A DNA stretch of 36,681 nucleotides from a virus, in IMG/VR virus record IMGVR_UViG_3300030099_002876, positions 1-36,681 of that record. One strand, written 5' to 3'. A model generated the notes under the pieces. That model was not told the origin of the DNA. It did no database searches and was given only the letters and a program-made list of their open reading frames with translations. This document shows positions 7,995 through 16,880 of the stretch, piece after piece (within the stretch, counting starts at the first letter, position 1; every line of letters starts with the position of its first letter). The position numbers were made by a program, and so were the translations under genes.

Positions 7995-8255
7995 ATGGAA
8001 GAGCTAAGCAGTCATCTGCTTGATATTGCAATGACGCTTGTAGGCAGTGCTTTATTAGCCCTTATTGGGTTTGTCTGGCGCATCAGCCACAAGGTTTCTT
8101 CTTTAGAAAGGCAGATTGAAGGTATTAGAGAACTTCAAAAAAGGGACCAAACAGAAACCCGGCGAGACATGGATATGATTATGTCTAAAGTCGATAAGCA
8201 CGGGGAATGGACTACAAATAGAATGATGTCCATTGCAAAGGAACTGCCAAGATGA
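7995..8255 (+). CDS. Membrane-anchored coiled-coil protein (holin-like)
   Basis: 86 residues. One strong transmembrane helix (LLDIAMTLVGSALLALIGFVW, split here as LLDIAMTLVG and SALLALIGFVW) is followed by a long charged helix with coiled-coil character (KVSSLERQIEGIRELQKRDQ and onward). Such a layout occurs in small phage holins and membrane anchors; I cannot assign a family. AAAGGAAG directly before ATG 7995 decides the start over ATG 7968. It is the first of three consecutive membrane proteins between scaffold and capsid. Confidence 0.78.
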   Translation: MEELSSHLLDIAMTLVGSALLALIGFVWRISHKVSSLERQIEGIRELQKRDQTETRRDMDMIMSKVDKHGEWTTNRMMSIAKELPR

Positions 8256-8614
8256 GGATGATGTTGGCACTTTTTTTGTTGACACTCTCGGGGTGTTCCT
8301 CTTTCCCTAAATCACCTTCACCCACAGACCCCACACAGTTAATGAAAGATGCTTCTGTGTCGGAACCATTAACGGTACTGTCTGTAACGGGCGGCTTGTG
8401 TCTACTTGCCGGGATGGTGCTGTTGGTTATTACCCGTGGAACCAAGGGGTGGTATCCCGTGATCGGCGGGGTCATCCTGGTTTTACTGAACTATATGGTT
8501 GCGAAGTACGACGATTGGATATTTATCCCAGTTGTCGTGTTGAGCGGCATGATTTCAGCCGCGTGGGCTTACCGCGTGGTTGTTCAAATTCTTACGGAGA
8601 AGAAGTCAAAATGA
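8252..8614 (+). CDS. Putative lipoprotein with transmembrane helices
   Basis: 120 residues. The N-terminus is a lipoprotein signal peptide with lipobox LSGC (Cys15), then a Ser/Pro/Thr linker, then hydrophobic helices around VLSVTGGLCLLAGMVLLVI, VIGGVILVLLNYMV and FIPVVVLSGMISAAWAY. The lipobox suggests lipid attachment after signal peptidase II cleavage. The later helices make it unlike a classical outer-membrane spanin. Start overlaps the previous stop (ATGA). A lysis or envelope-modification role is an inference from the context only. Confidence 0.75.
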   Translation: MRMMLALFLLTLSGCSSFPKSPSPTDPTQLMKDASVSEPLTVLSVTGGLCLLAGMVLLVITRGTKGWYPVIGGVILVLLNYMVAKYDDWIFIPVVVLSGMISAAWAYRVVVQILTEKKSK

Positions 8615-8751
8615 CTACTCTCGCATCGTTTTCTGGATTCCTCGGAACCGTGTGGTTCATGGTAATCCTTTCTTCAGCCAGCTTTGGAGCTGGTGTGGTG
8701 TTCAAGAAACCCTTCCTCAAACTCCTTACCAGGGGTAAGTACGAAGGGTGA
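8611..8751 (+). CDS. Single-helix membrane microprotein
   Basis: 46 residues with one transmembrane helix (FSGFLGTVWFMVILSSASFG) and a basic end (KKPFLKLLTRGKYEG). ATG 8611 overlaps the previous stop as ATGA. A +1 frame continues coherently beyond the stop to TAA 8816-8818 (see findings). It could be a holin, an antiholin or an accessory of the lipoprotein. Confidence 0.65.
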   Translation: MTTLASFSGFLGTVWFMVILSSASFGAGVVFKKPFLKLLTRGKYEG

Positions 8752-8874
8752 TCCTATTTATCGCGTCAATGTCGAAGGAACTCCAAACACTGTAAGCGTG
8801 GCCCGTTGCGGCGGATAACCAGTCAGACAGAAGTGTGACACGAGCCTATCGTCTGAACACGATTTGTTTTTGTT

Positions 8875-8884
8875 GTCCCTATAA
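8875..8884 (+). promoter_or_regulatory. Candidate phage RNA polymerase promoter before capsid gene
   Basis: The stretch 8752-8899 has no accepted gene and is the only sizeable gap in the structural region. It contains GTCCCTATAA, which matches 8 of 10 bases of GACACTATAA at 27798-27807; the latter resembles the SP6 promoter core GACACTATAG. T7-like phages keep strong class III promoters just before the capsid gene. A weak hairpin (ATCGT, 6-base loop, ACGAT) followed by T-rich sequence lies just upstream. Inference only. Confidence 0.35.
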
Positions 8885-8899
8885 CTTTTGGAGATTCAA

Positions 8900-9931
8900 A
8901 TGTCTAATATGACAGAATCCAGGCTCGGTCTTGCAAAGGGCGGGTCAGATAATTTTGAACTGTTCCTGAAGCAGTTCAGTGGAGAGGTTCTTGCTGCGTT
9001 TCAAGAGCGAAACGTGATGATGCCTTTGCACACCGTTCGTACCATTACCAGCGGTAAGTCCGCTCAGTTTCCGATGACCGGCGCAACCACCGCCGCTTAT
9101 CACACGCCTGGCAACGAGATCCTTGGAACTTCCATTGACCACGCCGAGCGTGTCATCAACATTGACAACCTTCTTGTCTCCAGTGCCTTTATTGCTAACA
9201 TTGATGAAGCAATGAATCATTATGACGTAAGAAGTATTTATAGTCGTGAATGCGGCTATGCACTCAGTAACCATGCAGACAAGGCACTCATTCGTACCGC
9301 TCTTGCAGGTTCGTTTGATGCTACTGATCCTATTGGTAACGCTGGTGGCGGTGCATTGAACATTGGTACTACTGGCGATAACGTCGTTGACGGTCTGCTT
9401 GACCTTGCTCAGAAGTTTGACGAAGCCGATATTCCCCAGGGAGATCGGTTTGCAGTCGTGACCCCCGCGACGTTCTATGCCGTTCTGAAGGCTGCGGGTG
9501 ATGCCGATGTTAGTGGGGCAATCACTAACCGCAACTTTGGAGGCACTGCCAGCCCGACTCGCGGCGATCAGGGTCTTATGGTCGGTGGTGTCCAAGTTCT
9601 GATGTCCAACCACATCCCCACTGCCAACGAAAATGACGCTGGTGGCGGTACGGTAGACACGGTTCTTGGTTCAACTCTGGCCCGGAATGCCCCGTTTAAC
9701 GACGCGGGTATCGCTGTCGCGGATTCCGATGAGGGCTACTCCGGCATCGACTTTACCAACACCGTTGGCGTGGGCTTCCACCGCTCCGCTATCGGTACGG
9801 TGAAGCTGCTCGACCTTGCGGTTGAGAGTGACTACCTTGTCCAGAACCAGGGTACTCTTATGGTCGCCAAGTACGCGATGGGTCACAACTACCTTCGTGC
9901 GGAAGCTTGTTTCCAGCTTACGAGTGCCTGA
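8900..9931 (+). CDS. Major capsid protein (T7 gp10A-like)
   Basis: The 343-residue protein (T7 gp10A has 345) has the family signatures FLKQFSGEVLAAFQERNV, ITSGKSAQFPMTG, AERVINIDNLL and DEAMNHYDVRSIYSRECG. It forms the icosahedral shell with an HK97-type fold. ATG 8900 is preceded by GGAG at 8890-8893 with 6-base spacing. The terminator downstream and the promoter-like site upstream suit a highly expressed late gene. No gp10B-type frameshift extension was seen. Confidence 0.97.
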   Translation: MSNMTESRLGLAKGGSDNFELFLKQFSGEVLAAFQERNVMMPLHTVRTITSGKSAQFPMTGATTAAYHTPGNEILGTSIDHAERVINIDNLLVSSAFIANIDEAMNHYDVRSIYSRECGYALSNHADKALIRTALAGSFDATDPIGNAGGGALNIGTTGDNVVDGLLDLAQKFDEADIPQGDRFAVVTPATFYAVLKAAGDADVSGAITNRNFGGTASPTRGDQGLMVGGVQVLMSNHIPTANENDAGGGTVDTVLGSTLARNAPFNDAGIAVADSDEGYSGIDFTNTVGVGFHRSAIGTVKLLDLAVESDYLVQNQGTLMVAKYAMGHNYLRAEACFQLTSA

Positions 9932-9956
9932 TTTTCGGCCATACAACTAAAGGGTG

Positions 9957-9988
9957 GGGTCTCCCGCGAGGAGGCCCGACTCATTTTT
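9957..9988 (+). terminator. Intrinsic terminator after capsid gene
   Basis: An 8-bp stem (GGGTCTCC with GGAGGCCC, one G-T pair) closes a CGCGA loop. It is followed by GACTCATTTTTAC, with T-tract 9984-9988. It lies 25 bases after the capsid stop, the same place as the T7 terminator T-phi downstream of gene 10, and should reduce readthrough into the tail genes. Confidence 0.8.
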
Positions 9989-10004
9989 ACAAAGGTTATA
10001 ACCA

Positions 10005-10613
10005 ATGGCAATGACTACAACCACCCAGCTCAACGCAATCAACACAATGTTGAGTACCGTAGGCGAGGCTCCGGTTAACAACCTGACTACGGTCAACGCA
10101 GATGTGCGAATGGCTGAGTCCATACTTGACGAAGTTTCAAGAGAGGTTCAATCTCAGGGTTGGTACTTCAACACAGAAAAAAATGTGCAACTAATCCCTG
10201 ATTCTTCTGGGGAAATAAACGTACCAAGTCCCGTGGTTCGTGTGGACTTGGAAAGTGAAAATGTAGATGTAAATCACGATGTAATTCTTCGTGGCTCGAA
10301 ACTTTACAACCGGAAAAACAATTCTTACATTTTTACATCGACTTTGAAGTACACCACAGTTTCCTTAATGGAATGGGATTTTCTTCCGGAAACGGCAAAG
10401 CGGTACATAATGATTCGAGCCGCTCGCATTTATCAGGATCGTTTGTTGGGTTCTGAAAAAGTTTCAACGTTTACACGAGGGGATGAAATGGCGGCGTTGG
10501 TCTCGCTTCGCCAGTTTGAAATGGATACCGCAGATTATTCAATCTTTGATAATCAAGACGTTTCTAGAATTATCGACCGAACCTCTGTAATTAACCGCGT
10601 CAATAGGGGCTGA
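10005..10613 (+). CDS. Tail tubular protein A (T7 gp11-like)
   Basis: The 202-residue protein (T7 gp11 has 196) begins TTTQLNAINTMLSTVGEAPV, then SILDEVSREVQSQGWYFNTE, then RAARIYQDRLLGS. These are hallmarks of the gp11 adaptor that joins portal and nozzle. A 10-bp palindrome (GGTTATAACC, 9994-10003) overlaps the ribosome site. Tubular protein B starts 1 base after its stop. Confidence 0.95.
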   Translation: MAMTTTTQLNAINTMLSTVGEAPVNNLTTVNADVRMAESILDEVSREVQSQGWYFNTEKNVQLIPDSSGEINVPSPVVRVDLESENVDVNHDVILRGSKLYNRKNNSYIFTSTLKYTTVSLMEWDFLPETAKRYIMIRAARIYQDRLLGSEKVSTFTRGDEMAALVSLRQFEMDTADYSIFDNQDVSRIIDRTSVINRVNRG

Positions 10614-10614
10614 A

Positions 10615-13539
10615 ATGTTAGTTAGCAAAACTCTTCCTAACCTTATGAACGGGGTGTCTCAGCAGCCGGATGCATTAAGGTTTGATACTCAATGCGCCGC
10701 TCAAGAAAACGCATACCCAAGTGTTGTTGAGGGATTAACAAAAAGACAGCCTACAGAGCATATATGTCGAACGGCTTACACAGGGGATCAGGATACTTTT
10801 GTTCACACGATAAAACGTGAAGATCCTGAGCGATACACCGTCATAATCAGAGAAAAATCTATTCGAGTTTATGACCAAGACGGCAACGAAAAAACAGTAG
10901 AAATCCCTATAACTGCGGGGGCAAGCAATAACGACGTTACTTATTTGGACACCGCCACCCCTTCAACTTCTTTGAAAGCAAATACAATTGCAGATGTGAC
11001 CTACATTTCCAATTCGGAAATCACGCCCACAATGCAAGGGACAACCCCAGGGTCTTCTGCTGCTCATGAGGCCATTGTGTTTATTGGACAGGCACATAAC
11101 TCCACGTACACGATGACCGTAAAACAAGGAAACAACTCTGTTTCCGGGTCTGCTGACGGCGGTGAAACACCATCAGCTACTGCTATTGCTTCTGATTTAG
11201 CAGGCGATATTAACAATACATCCTCATCACAGTCTTACACGGGTGCAACTAGCAGCGTGGATTTTGTTCAATCCGACATTAGTTTTGATAAATCTGTCCA
11301 CGCGGTCTGCCAATCCTTCAGAGTGTCTAATACAGAGCCTATTACATCTTTTACTTGGCGAAGCGATAGGAATACCTTAGATACAACATACACTTGGGAA
11401 ATTCTTCCAGACAATAGCGGTGTTCCTAATTTTAGTGCGACCCCATTAGCAAGTACAACTTCTTCTGGATGCCCTGCAAACGAATCAAAAACAATTACTT
11501 TTTCTGGATCAGTTTTTACGCCCAGTACCGGAACCACCTATTGGTTAGTTCGGCACATAGAAATACTTTCGGTTCCCCGCCGTTACAAGCCGCAGCCTCG
11601 TGGATGGCTCTATAACGCAAGCGGAGATTACCCAACAAGCGGGCTTTTTATCGCTTCTGCGTACTTTAACGGTGCAGCGCGAACCGGCGATATGTGGTTC
11701 CAGATTCACCAACAACAAAGCAGCGGCAACAACACTTCAATCACTGCCGTATCGTCTGGCCCAATCGTGTACCTATCTTCTCCAGAAGATTTTTCTGTAA
11801 CGGGAACCAACAGTTTTTCAGATTCTTACATTCAAGTTTTTAAAAACAAAGCCCAAAAACTTTCTGCATTGCCCGTGCAAGCAAAAGATGGCATGGTGAT
11901 TGAAATAGAGGGCGAGCCTGACGCAGGGATTGACGACTTCTATGTAAAATTTGTTACAAGTGCGGCGGGAGAAAGCATTGGTGTAGGGGTATGGGAAGAA
12001 ACAGTAGGCCCAAACATTGAAAATGGTTTAGAGTTATCCCCCTCTAAAATGCCTCACTTGCTGATCAAGCAAACAAACGGCACGTTTGTATTTAAACCGG
12101 CAGACGGCGAAAGCCACACGAGCACGGGAGATGGAACGCCCACCTATGACTACTCAAAGTTTGCTTGGGGAAAACGGATTGCTGGAGATGTATTAACAAA
12201 CCCTGACCCCACCTTTGTGGGCAATTCCATCAACAATATGTTCTTGTACAAGAACCGATTTGGAATCCTGTCTGGGGAAAACATCATTCTCAGTGAGGCT
12301 GGAGAATACTTTAATTTCTTCCGCACCACGGTCATTGACCTCTTGGATACGTCTGTAATTGATATTGCTTCCGCCAGTAGTGAGGTCTCGATTCTTCGGC
12401 ACGCTTTGCCTTTGTCTGAAAGCCTAGTAATCCTCTCCGATTCCGCTCAGTTTATTCTTCAATCAGATACGGCACTGACGGCTAAAACCGTTTCATTAGC
12501 GAGGGCGACTGCCTACAACACAATTAAAAACACCCCACCGGACTCCGCTGAAAACTCAGTGTTCTTTGCTTTTAATCGGGGGTCGTTTTCGGGGGTTCGT
12601 GAGTATCTGTCTACCGATCTGGAGCAGAACTACGAAGGAATTGATATATCCACTCAAATTCCAAAGTACATCCCTGGGGAAATTACACACCTTAAAGCGG
12701 CGAATCACGACAGCGTGCTTTGTTGCTTGGCTTCTGGTGATACCGATGCGGTCTATGTGTACAACTTCTACAACTCAGATACCAAGAGGCTGCAAAGTGC
12801 TTGGCATCGTTGGGAGTTTGGAAGTGGATCGAAGATTTACAACATTGACTTCATTGATACACATCTCTATTTGACCATATATAGAGAAGAAGGGGTCTTT
12901 ATTGAAAAGCTTGCTGTAGAAATAGGTAAAACAGATACAGGGTCTGATTATGTGTCCAGATTAGATCGAAGGTTTACACAATCCACTTCAGGAGTTTTGG
13001 TAAGCGGGTCTACCATTACCATGCCCTACAAAAAAACCCCAGGGCGAAACATCGAGGTCATCACCACATCCGGTGAAAGAATCTCTGTAGCTTCTCAAAC
13101 CAACGGCTCAAATTCAATCACAATGGTCAAGGACATGACGGGCGTTAATTTTTATGCTGGCGAAGCCTACACCATGTCATACACGTTTTCTGACATTACT
13201 TTGAAAGAAGGGACGCAAACGGGCGGTCTTGCAGTAATCACAGATGGAAGAATCCAAGTTCGATACGGGACAGTCACATATAGTGATTCAGGGTTTTTCA
13301 AAATCTCTGTAACTCCTAATTTTCGAGATACCAGTGACCACGAATTTACTGGCCGCATTTTGGGAGAAGGCACAATGACTTTGGGATCTGTGCCTTTAGA
13401 GTCTGGGGAATTTAGGTTCCCTGTTTTCTCTAAGGCAGACCAAGTAGAAATTACATTGACAAACGACACGCCACTTCCTTGTAAACTTCTTTCAGCGGAG
13501 TATGAGCTTTCATGGAATCCCAAGGTACGGAGGATGTAA
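10615..13539 (+). CDS. Tail tubular protein B / nozzle (T7 gp12-like) with inserted domain
   Basis: The 974-residue protein is about 180 longer than T7 gp12 (794). Family signatures are KTLPNLMNGVSQQPDALRF, NAYPSVVEGLTKRQPTEHI, FAWGKRIAGD, NNMFLYKNRFGILSGENIIL and FFRTTVIDLLDTSVIDIA. The extra length sits at about residues 214-370. There the sequence looks like a secreted-type beta-sandwich: QSFRVSNTEPITSFTW, TYTWEILPDNSGVPN, TGTTYWLVRH, then a run ending in MWFQIH. That pattern occurs in Ig-like or carbohydrate-binding modules of extracellular proteins. It forms the distal tail tube. Confidence 0.94.
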   Translation: MLVSKTLPNLMNGVSQQPDALRFDTQCAAQENAYPSVVEGLTKRQPTEHICRTAYTGDQDTFVHTIKREDPERYTVIIREKSIRVYDQDGNEKTVEIPITAGASNNDVTYLDTATPSTSLKANTIADVTYISNSEITPTMQGTTPGSSAAHEAIVFIGQAHNSTYTMTVKQGNNSVSGSADGGETPSATAIASDLAGDINNTSSSQSYTGATSSVDFVQSDISFDKSVHAVCQSFRVSNTEPITSFTWRSDRNTLDTTYTWEILPDNSGVPNFSATPLASTTSSGCPANESKTITFSGSVFTPSTGTTYWLVRHIEILSVPRRYKPQPRGWLYNASGDYPTSGLFIASAYFNGAARTGDMWFQIHQQQSSGNNTSITAVSSGPIVYLSSPEDFSVTGTNSFSDSYIQVFKNKAQKLSALPVQAKDGMVIEIEGEPDAGIDDFYVKFVTSAAGESIGVGVWEETVGPNIENGLELSPSKMPHLLIKQTNGTFVFKPADGESHTSTGDGTPTYDYSKFAWGKRIAGDVLTNPDPTFVGNSINNMFLYKNRFGILSGENIILSEAGEYFNFFRTTVIDLLDTSVIDIASASSEVSILRHALPLSESLVILSDSAQFILQSDTALTAKTVSLARATAYNTIKNTPPDSAENSVFFAFNRGSFSGVREYLSTDLEQNYEGIDISTQIPKYIPGEITHLKAANHDSVLCCLASGDTDAVYVYNFYNSDTKRLQSAWHRWEFGSGSKIYNIDFIDTHLYLTIYREEGVFIEKLAVEIGKTDTGSDYVSRLDRRFTQSTSGVLVSGSTITMPYKKTPGRNIEVITTSGERISVASQTNGSNSITMVKDMTGVNFYAGEAYTMSYTFSDITLKEGTQTGGLAVITDGRIQVRYGTVTYSDSGFFKISVTPNFRDTSDHEFTGRILGEGTMTLGSVPLESGEFRFPVFSKADQVEITLTNDTPLPCKLLSAEYELSWNPKVRRM

Positions 13540-13991
13540 CTCTTTCTGTTCGGCCCTCTCGCAAAGAGGATTGTGCGTATATTGCAGAAAACTTACGGGA
13601 GGCAGATCGTAATGAAGTACAGGCGGTGTGTGGTGCGTGTAACCTTGAGGCACTTTGGAAAGCGTGGGACCAAACAGAAACGCCGTACACTATCATCGAC
13701 GGCGAAACACCTGCGGGTGTATTTGGTGTGGTTCCGGTTAAACCCGGAGTAGGAGCCATATGGCTTCTTGGCACCGACGCACTTGTTCAAGGCCGTTGGA
13801 CTTTTTTGCGAGAGTCAAAAAACTGGCTTAACAAGATTGCGAAAGACTATGATCTTTTATTTAACTATGTTGATGAAAGAAACGCTATCCATATAAAATG
13901 GATTGGATGGTTAGGTTTTACATTTATTAACAGACATATTCGACACGGCGTAGAACAACGCCCATTCTTAGAATTTGTGAGGATTTTCTAA
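13512..13991 (+). CDS. Internal virion protein gp13-like (GNAT-like fold)
   Basis: 159 residues with VRPSRKEDCAYIAENLREAD, IIDGETPAGVFGVVPV, GAIWLLGTDAL and IHIKWIGWLGFTFI. This is the pattern of the T7 gp13 family, which resembles N-acetyltransferases (input on substrate constraint, residue changes and a C-terminal W-x-x-x-GF). In T7, gp13 is needed for particle morphogenesis and is not known as an enzyme. The start overlaps the nozzle gene by 28 bases. Confidence 0.88.
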   Translation: MESQGTEDVTLSVRPSRKEDCAYIAENLREADRNEVQAVCGACNLEALWKAWDQTETPYTIIDGETPAGVFGVVPVKPGVGAIWLLGTDALVQGRWTFLRESKNWLNKIAKDYDLLFNYVDERNAIHIKWIGWLGFTFINRHIRHGVEQRPFLEFVRIF

Positions 13992-14653
13992 TGTGCTTAT
14001 TTGTAGCTCCTGTTGCGGCGGCGGGAGCTGCTGCGGCAGGGACGGCGGCGGGAGCTGCTGCGGCGGGGACGGCGACGGCTGGAATTGCGGTTGGATCGGC
14101 AGCGGCGGCGGCGGCTCTTAACTCCGCTTTAGTGGGCCTTGCCACTACCGGGATATCAATGGTCGCTCAACAACAACAAGCTAGTGCGTCTAACCGAATG
14201 ATGAGACAGCGGCAAGAATTTGGCACTCGCTTAGCCAAAGAAAACTACGCCAAGCAGATTGAAGCTGCGTTTACAAGAACCTCACAAGAACGCGAGGCGG
14301 CTGCCGATGAGATTGCAAAGATTTCAAGTGAGGGCCGTAAAGCCGCAGCCTTAGCCGCATTGTCAGCGGGCGAGCGAGGCGTAGCGGGCCAGGGGATTGA
14401 CCAAATCTATGCCGACTTTGAATCCCAAGAGCTTCGTTATCAAACGAACCTTAAGCGGTCTTTGAACTTCCGAGAGCAAGCAATTCAAAACAACCTTGAC
14501 CAAGCTCGAAGAGGTATGCAAACCAACATTATGAACCTGCAATTTATGCCGAGATCCGGTCCAAACCTCTTGGCAGGGGCTTTGCAAGTGGGTGCTAGTG
14601 CGTTTGATAGCTACCAAAGATACAAATTTTACGGGCCTAATCCTAAATCCTAA
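13991..14653 (+). CDS. Internal virion protein gp14-like
   Basis: The 220-residue protein (T7 gp14 has 196) has an alanine/glycine-rich hydrophobic N-terminal region of about 60 residues that could insert in a membrane. Long helices follow (RQEFGTRLAKENYAKQIEAA and onward), and then GERGVAGQGIDQIYADFES. In T7, gp14 is ejected first and forms a channel in the outer membrane. The Ala-rich start contains a 27-bp tandem duplication. Start and previous stop share one base (TAATG). Confidence 0.85.
   Translation: MCLFVAPVAAAGAAAAGTAAGAAAAGTATAGIAVGSAAAAAALNSALVGLATTGISMVAQQQQASASNRMMRQRQEFGTRLAKENYAKQIEAAFTRTSQEREAAADEIAKISSEGRKAAALAALSAGERGVAGQGIDQIYADFESQELRYQTNLKRSLNFREQAIQNNLDQARRGMQTNIMNLQFMPRSGPNLLAGALQVGASAFDSYQRYKFYGPNPKS
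14017..14070 (+). repeat. 27-bp tandem duplication in gp14-like gene
   Basis: Copies 14017-14043 and 14044-14070 differ at one base (A14038 versus G14065). Each encodes nine residues of the Ala/Gly-rich N-terminal segment, so copy number can change without a frameshift. Confidence 0.9.
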
Positions 14654-14684
14654 ATCCAATCCAGACAACGTAGGGTAATATCAC

Positions 14685-16880
14685 ATGGCAAGACTACCAG
14701 TACCTGAGTTCGACCCGTACAAGGCCGTAACTCCTGCTGCATCTATGAGCGATTTCTATCGCCAACCCAACGTATTTCAGATGCCGGAATCGGGGTTAGA
14801 GCAAATTGCATCCGCTTTATCTCCACTCAGCAGGAGTCTTAACCAGTTTATCGGGAGGCGAGCAGAGGCCCAAAACGAGGCGGAGATGACTCAAGGGGAA
14901 ATTGAGGCCGCTCGGATGTCCGCTGAGGAGGCAAGAGAAGCCAGTCGCGGGAACTTCTTGGAACTAGAAAAAAACGGGACTATTCCAAAGGGGGCATCCC
15001 CATTTAGGCTGGCAGCCATGCAAGCGGCAGCGGGAAGGCGGGCGGTTGAATCTGACCTTCGAGAAATTCTAAACGCAAACATTCAAAAGTTTTCTGACCC
15101 TAACAACACCGAAGACGCGGCATCCTTTGTTCAACAAGAATTTACAAAGCTGACCGCAGGAATGGGGTTCTACGGCCAGGGTGCTGCTACAGAATCGTTA
15201 GATGCGGTTGAACGAAACTTCCTTAATCGCACTTCTCTTCTTAAGAGTGAGCGAAGAGTCGAACAAAACCGAACGGACTTTAAATCTGACATTTTTAACA
15301 TTTCGCGTCAAGTAGATGATGACGGTGTAGAGGAAGGTCAACGAGTTCAATCTTTGACGGGCCGCTTACAAGAAAGAGCAAACGAGTATTACGAAATCTC
15401 TGGTGAATCCGGGCGTGATGAGTTTTTTAAAGGAGTGTCGGCGGCTGCTAGGACAATGGCAAACGATGGGGATGAAATTGAAGCCTACGACATCATTGCA
15501 GCAGCAGAAGATGTTGTGTTTGGTGATCGAACATTTCAGGATGATTACGCCATTCAAATCCAGAATCTCCGACAAGACGTAGAGAAGCGTGCTGAGGCTT
15601 ACGAGAACGGCTTGGACGAAGAACAAAGATCCAAGGAACAATCCCGAGAAAGAGCGGCAGGTAGAACTTTTGACAAATTCTATGTAGATACTGATGGCTT
15701 CAGGAATGTGGATGTTTTTGGTACTGAGTTCAAAAACCAAGCACTTGAATACCTTCAAACAACCGAGGGATTGAGTGAAACCGAGGCTAGGCTTGCCTTA
15801 TCTGACGTAATGCAGAGGGCCGATAGAACGGAACCAAGGGCTAGTCCAGAGGAGTTTGAACAATACATAAACATTATTTCAGACCAAAACATGTCCAAAG
15901 AAGTGGCATTCGAGTTGCTACGAAATTTAAACCTACCACAAGCCACGTATACACAAGGTTTTGAAATACTTACGAAACGCCATGAGGCCCCCAGGGTTAG
16001 TGATGGGTTATTGCGTCAGAATTCTGATTTGATACGAGACGCTTTGAGCCTTCTTCAAGCCACATTAGTAGACTCAGGGGTAGGCAATATAGACGCTATT
16101 GAGGCAGTAAATGATCTTAGGGATCGCATAAAGGCGAAAAGTCTTTCTATTGCCGAAGGTGAAGGAACACCCGACGAAAAACGAGAATTACTTTCCAATT
16201 TTATATCTAATGAAATTTCTAACTTTAAGACGCTGCCTGACGATGTAACCCAGCCTATTCCTAAAGACGCGGCTCCTGCTATTAAAAACGCAATTTACAA
16301 TACAAGAAGATTCGATATGAAAAGTGATGAACCTTTCCCAGAACTGCTAGGTACTACTACACCTTTTGGGTTTGATTCATCGTTTGAAATAAATTTAGAA
16401 ACAATCCAAAACCCGGATGCAGATGAAAGTAATAAAGCGGCGGCTAGAAAAAATCTTTTAAGCAACGCTTCTGCAAGGTTAGATGGGCTTAGGAGAAAAA
16501 AGCTTGTGCCAGACCTTCAAGGGGGCGTAGTTCGGTTTCCTTTGTCTGAGGATGAAACTTTAGAAGTTTTAAGGATTCGTTCTTTTGTCACTGGGTTCAA
16601 ATTGGAAGAAATTAAGAACAGAAAAACAGAATTGTTTGAAATTGAAATTCCAGAAAAGTATTTAGACCCGAGGTTTGTAATTCTTTTTGAAATGGCCTCC
16701 CCAGAAAACTTTCGGGAGTTTTCAAAAACTGAAGAGGGGCAAGAACAAATCATTAAGGTTATGGAAGCCCTCCCAGCGGGAGTTAAAACCGGGACAGATC
16801 AAGAAGACTTCAACAGATTTGTTGGTATGCAAATGAAATTGTTGCAGAGATACCGTCCCTTACAAGGAGGAGGTAACTGA
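14685..16880 (+). CDS. Internal virion protein gp15-like
   Basis: 731 residues, close to T7 gp15 (747), at the same map position between the gp14- and gp16-like genes. The protein is hydrophilic, acidic and mostly helical, with charged helices such as AEAQNEAEMTQGEIEAARMS near the N-terminus. I see no lytic transglycosylase motif. In T7, gp15 and gp16 form the periplasmic and inner-membrane part of the ejection conduit. The call rests on size and synteny more than on motifs. The stop overlaps the next ATG. Confidence 0.85.
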   Translation: MARLPVPEFDPYKAVTPAASMSDFYRQPNVFQMPESGLEQIASALSPLSRSLNQFIGRRAEAQNEAEMTQGEIEAARMSAEEAREASRGNFLELEKNGTIPKGASPFRLAAMQAAAGRRAVESDLREILNANIQKFSDPNNTEDAASFVQQEFTKLTAGMGFYGQGAATESLDAVERNFLNRTSLLKSERRVEQNRTDFKSDIFNISRQVDDDGVEEGQRVQSLTGRLQERANEYYEISGESGRDEFFKGVSAAARTMANDGDEIEAYDIIAAAEDVVFGDRTFQDDYAIQIQNLRQDVEKRAEAYENGLDEEQRSKEQSRERAAGRTFDKFYVDTDGFRNVDVFGTEFKNQALEYLQTTEGLSETEARLALSDVMQRADRTEPRASPEEFEQYINIISDQNMSKEVAFELLRNLNLPQATYTQGFEILTKRHEAPRVSDGLLRQNSDLIRDALSLLQATLVDSGVGNIDAIEAVNDLRDRIKAKSLSIAEGEGTPDEKRELLSNFISNEISNFKTLPDDVTQPIPKDAAPAIKNAIYNTRRFDMKSDEPFPELLGTTTPFGFDSSFEINLETIQNPDADESNKAAARKNLLSNASARLDGLRRKKLVPDLQGGVVRFPLSEDETLEVLRIRSFVTGFKLEEIKNRKTELFEIEIPEKYLDPRFVILFEMASPENFREFSKTEEGQEQIIKVMEALPAGVKTGTDQEDFNRFVGMQMKLLQRYRPLQGGGN

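Noticed and set aside
8398-8610. Long frame upstream of the 46-residue membrane protein
   Set aside because: This part overlaps the lipoprotein gene in another frame and is shadow sequence; the real start is ATG 8611.
8945-9613. 222-residue reverse-strand ORF
   Set aside because: It is opposite the major capsid gene, which is certain. Its composition is that of antisense to coding DNA, with no motif or ribosome site.
9994-10003. GGTTATAACC as an operator
   Set aside because: A single 10-bp palindrome overlapping a ribosome site, with no second copy found in other gene leaders.
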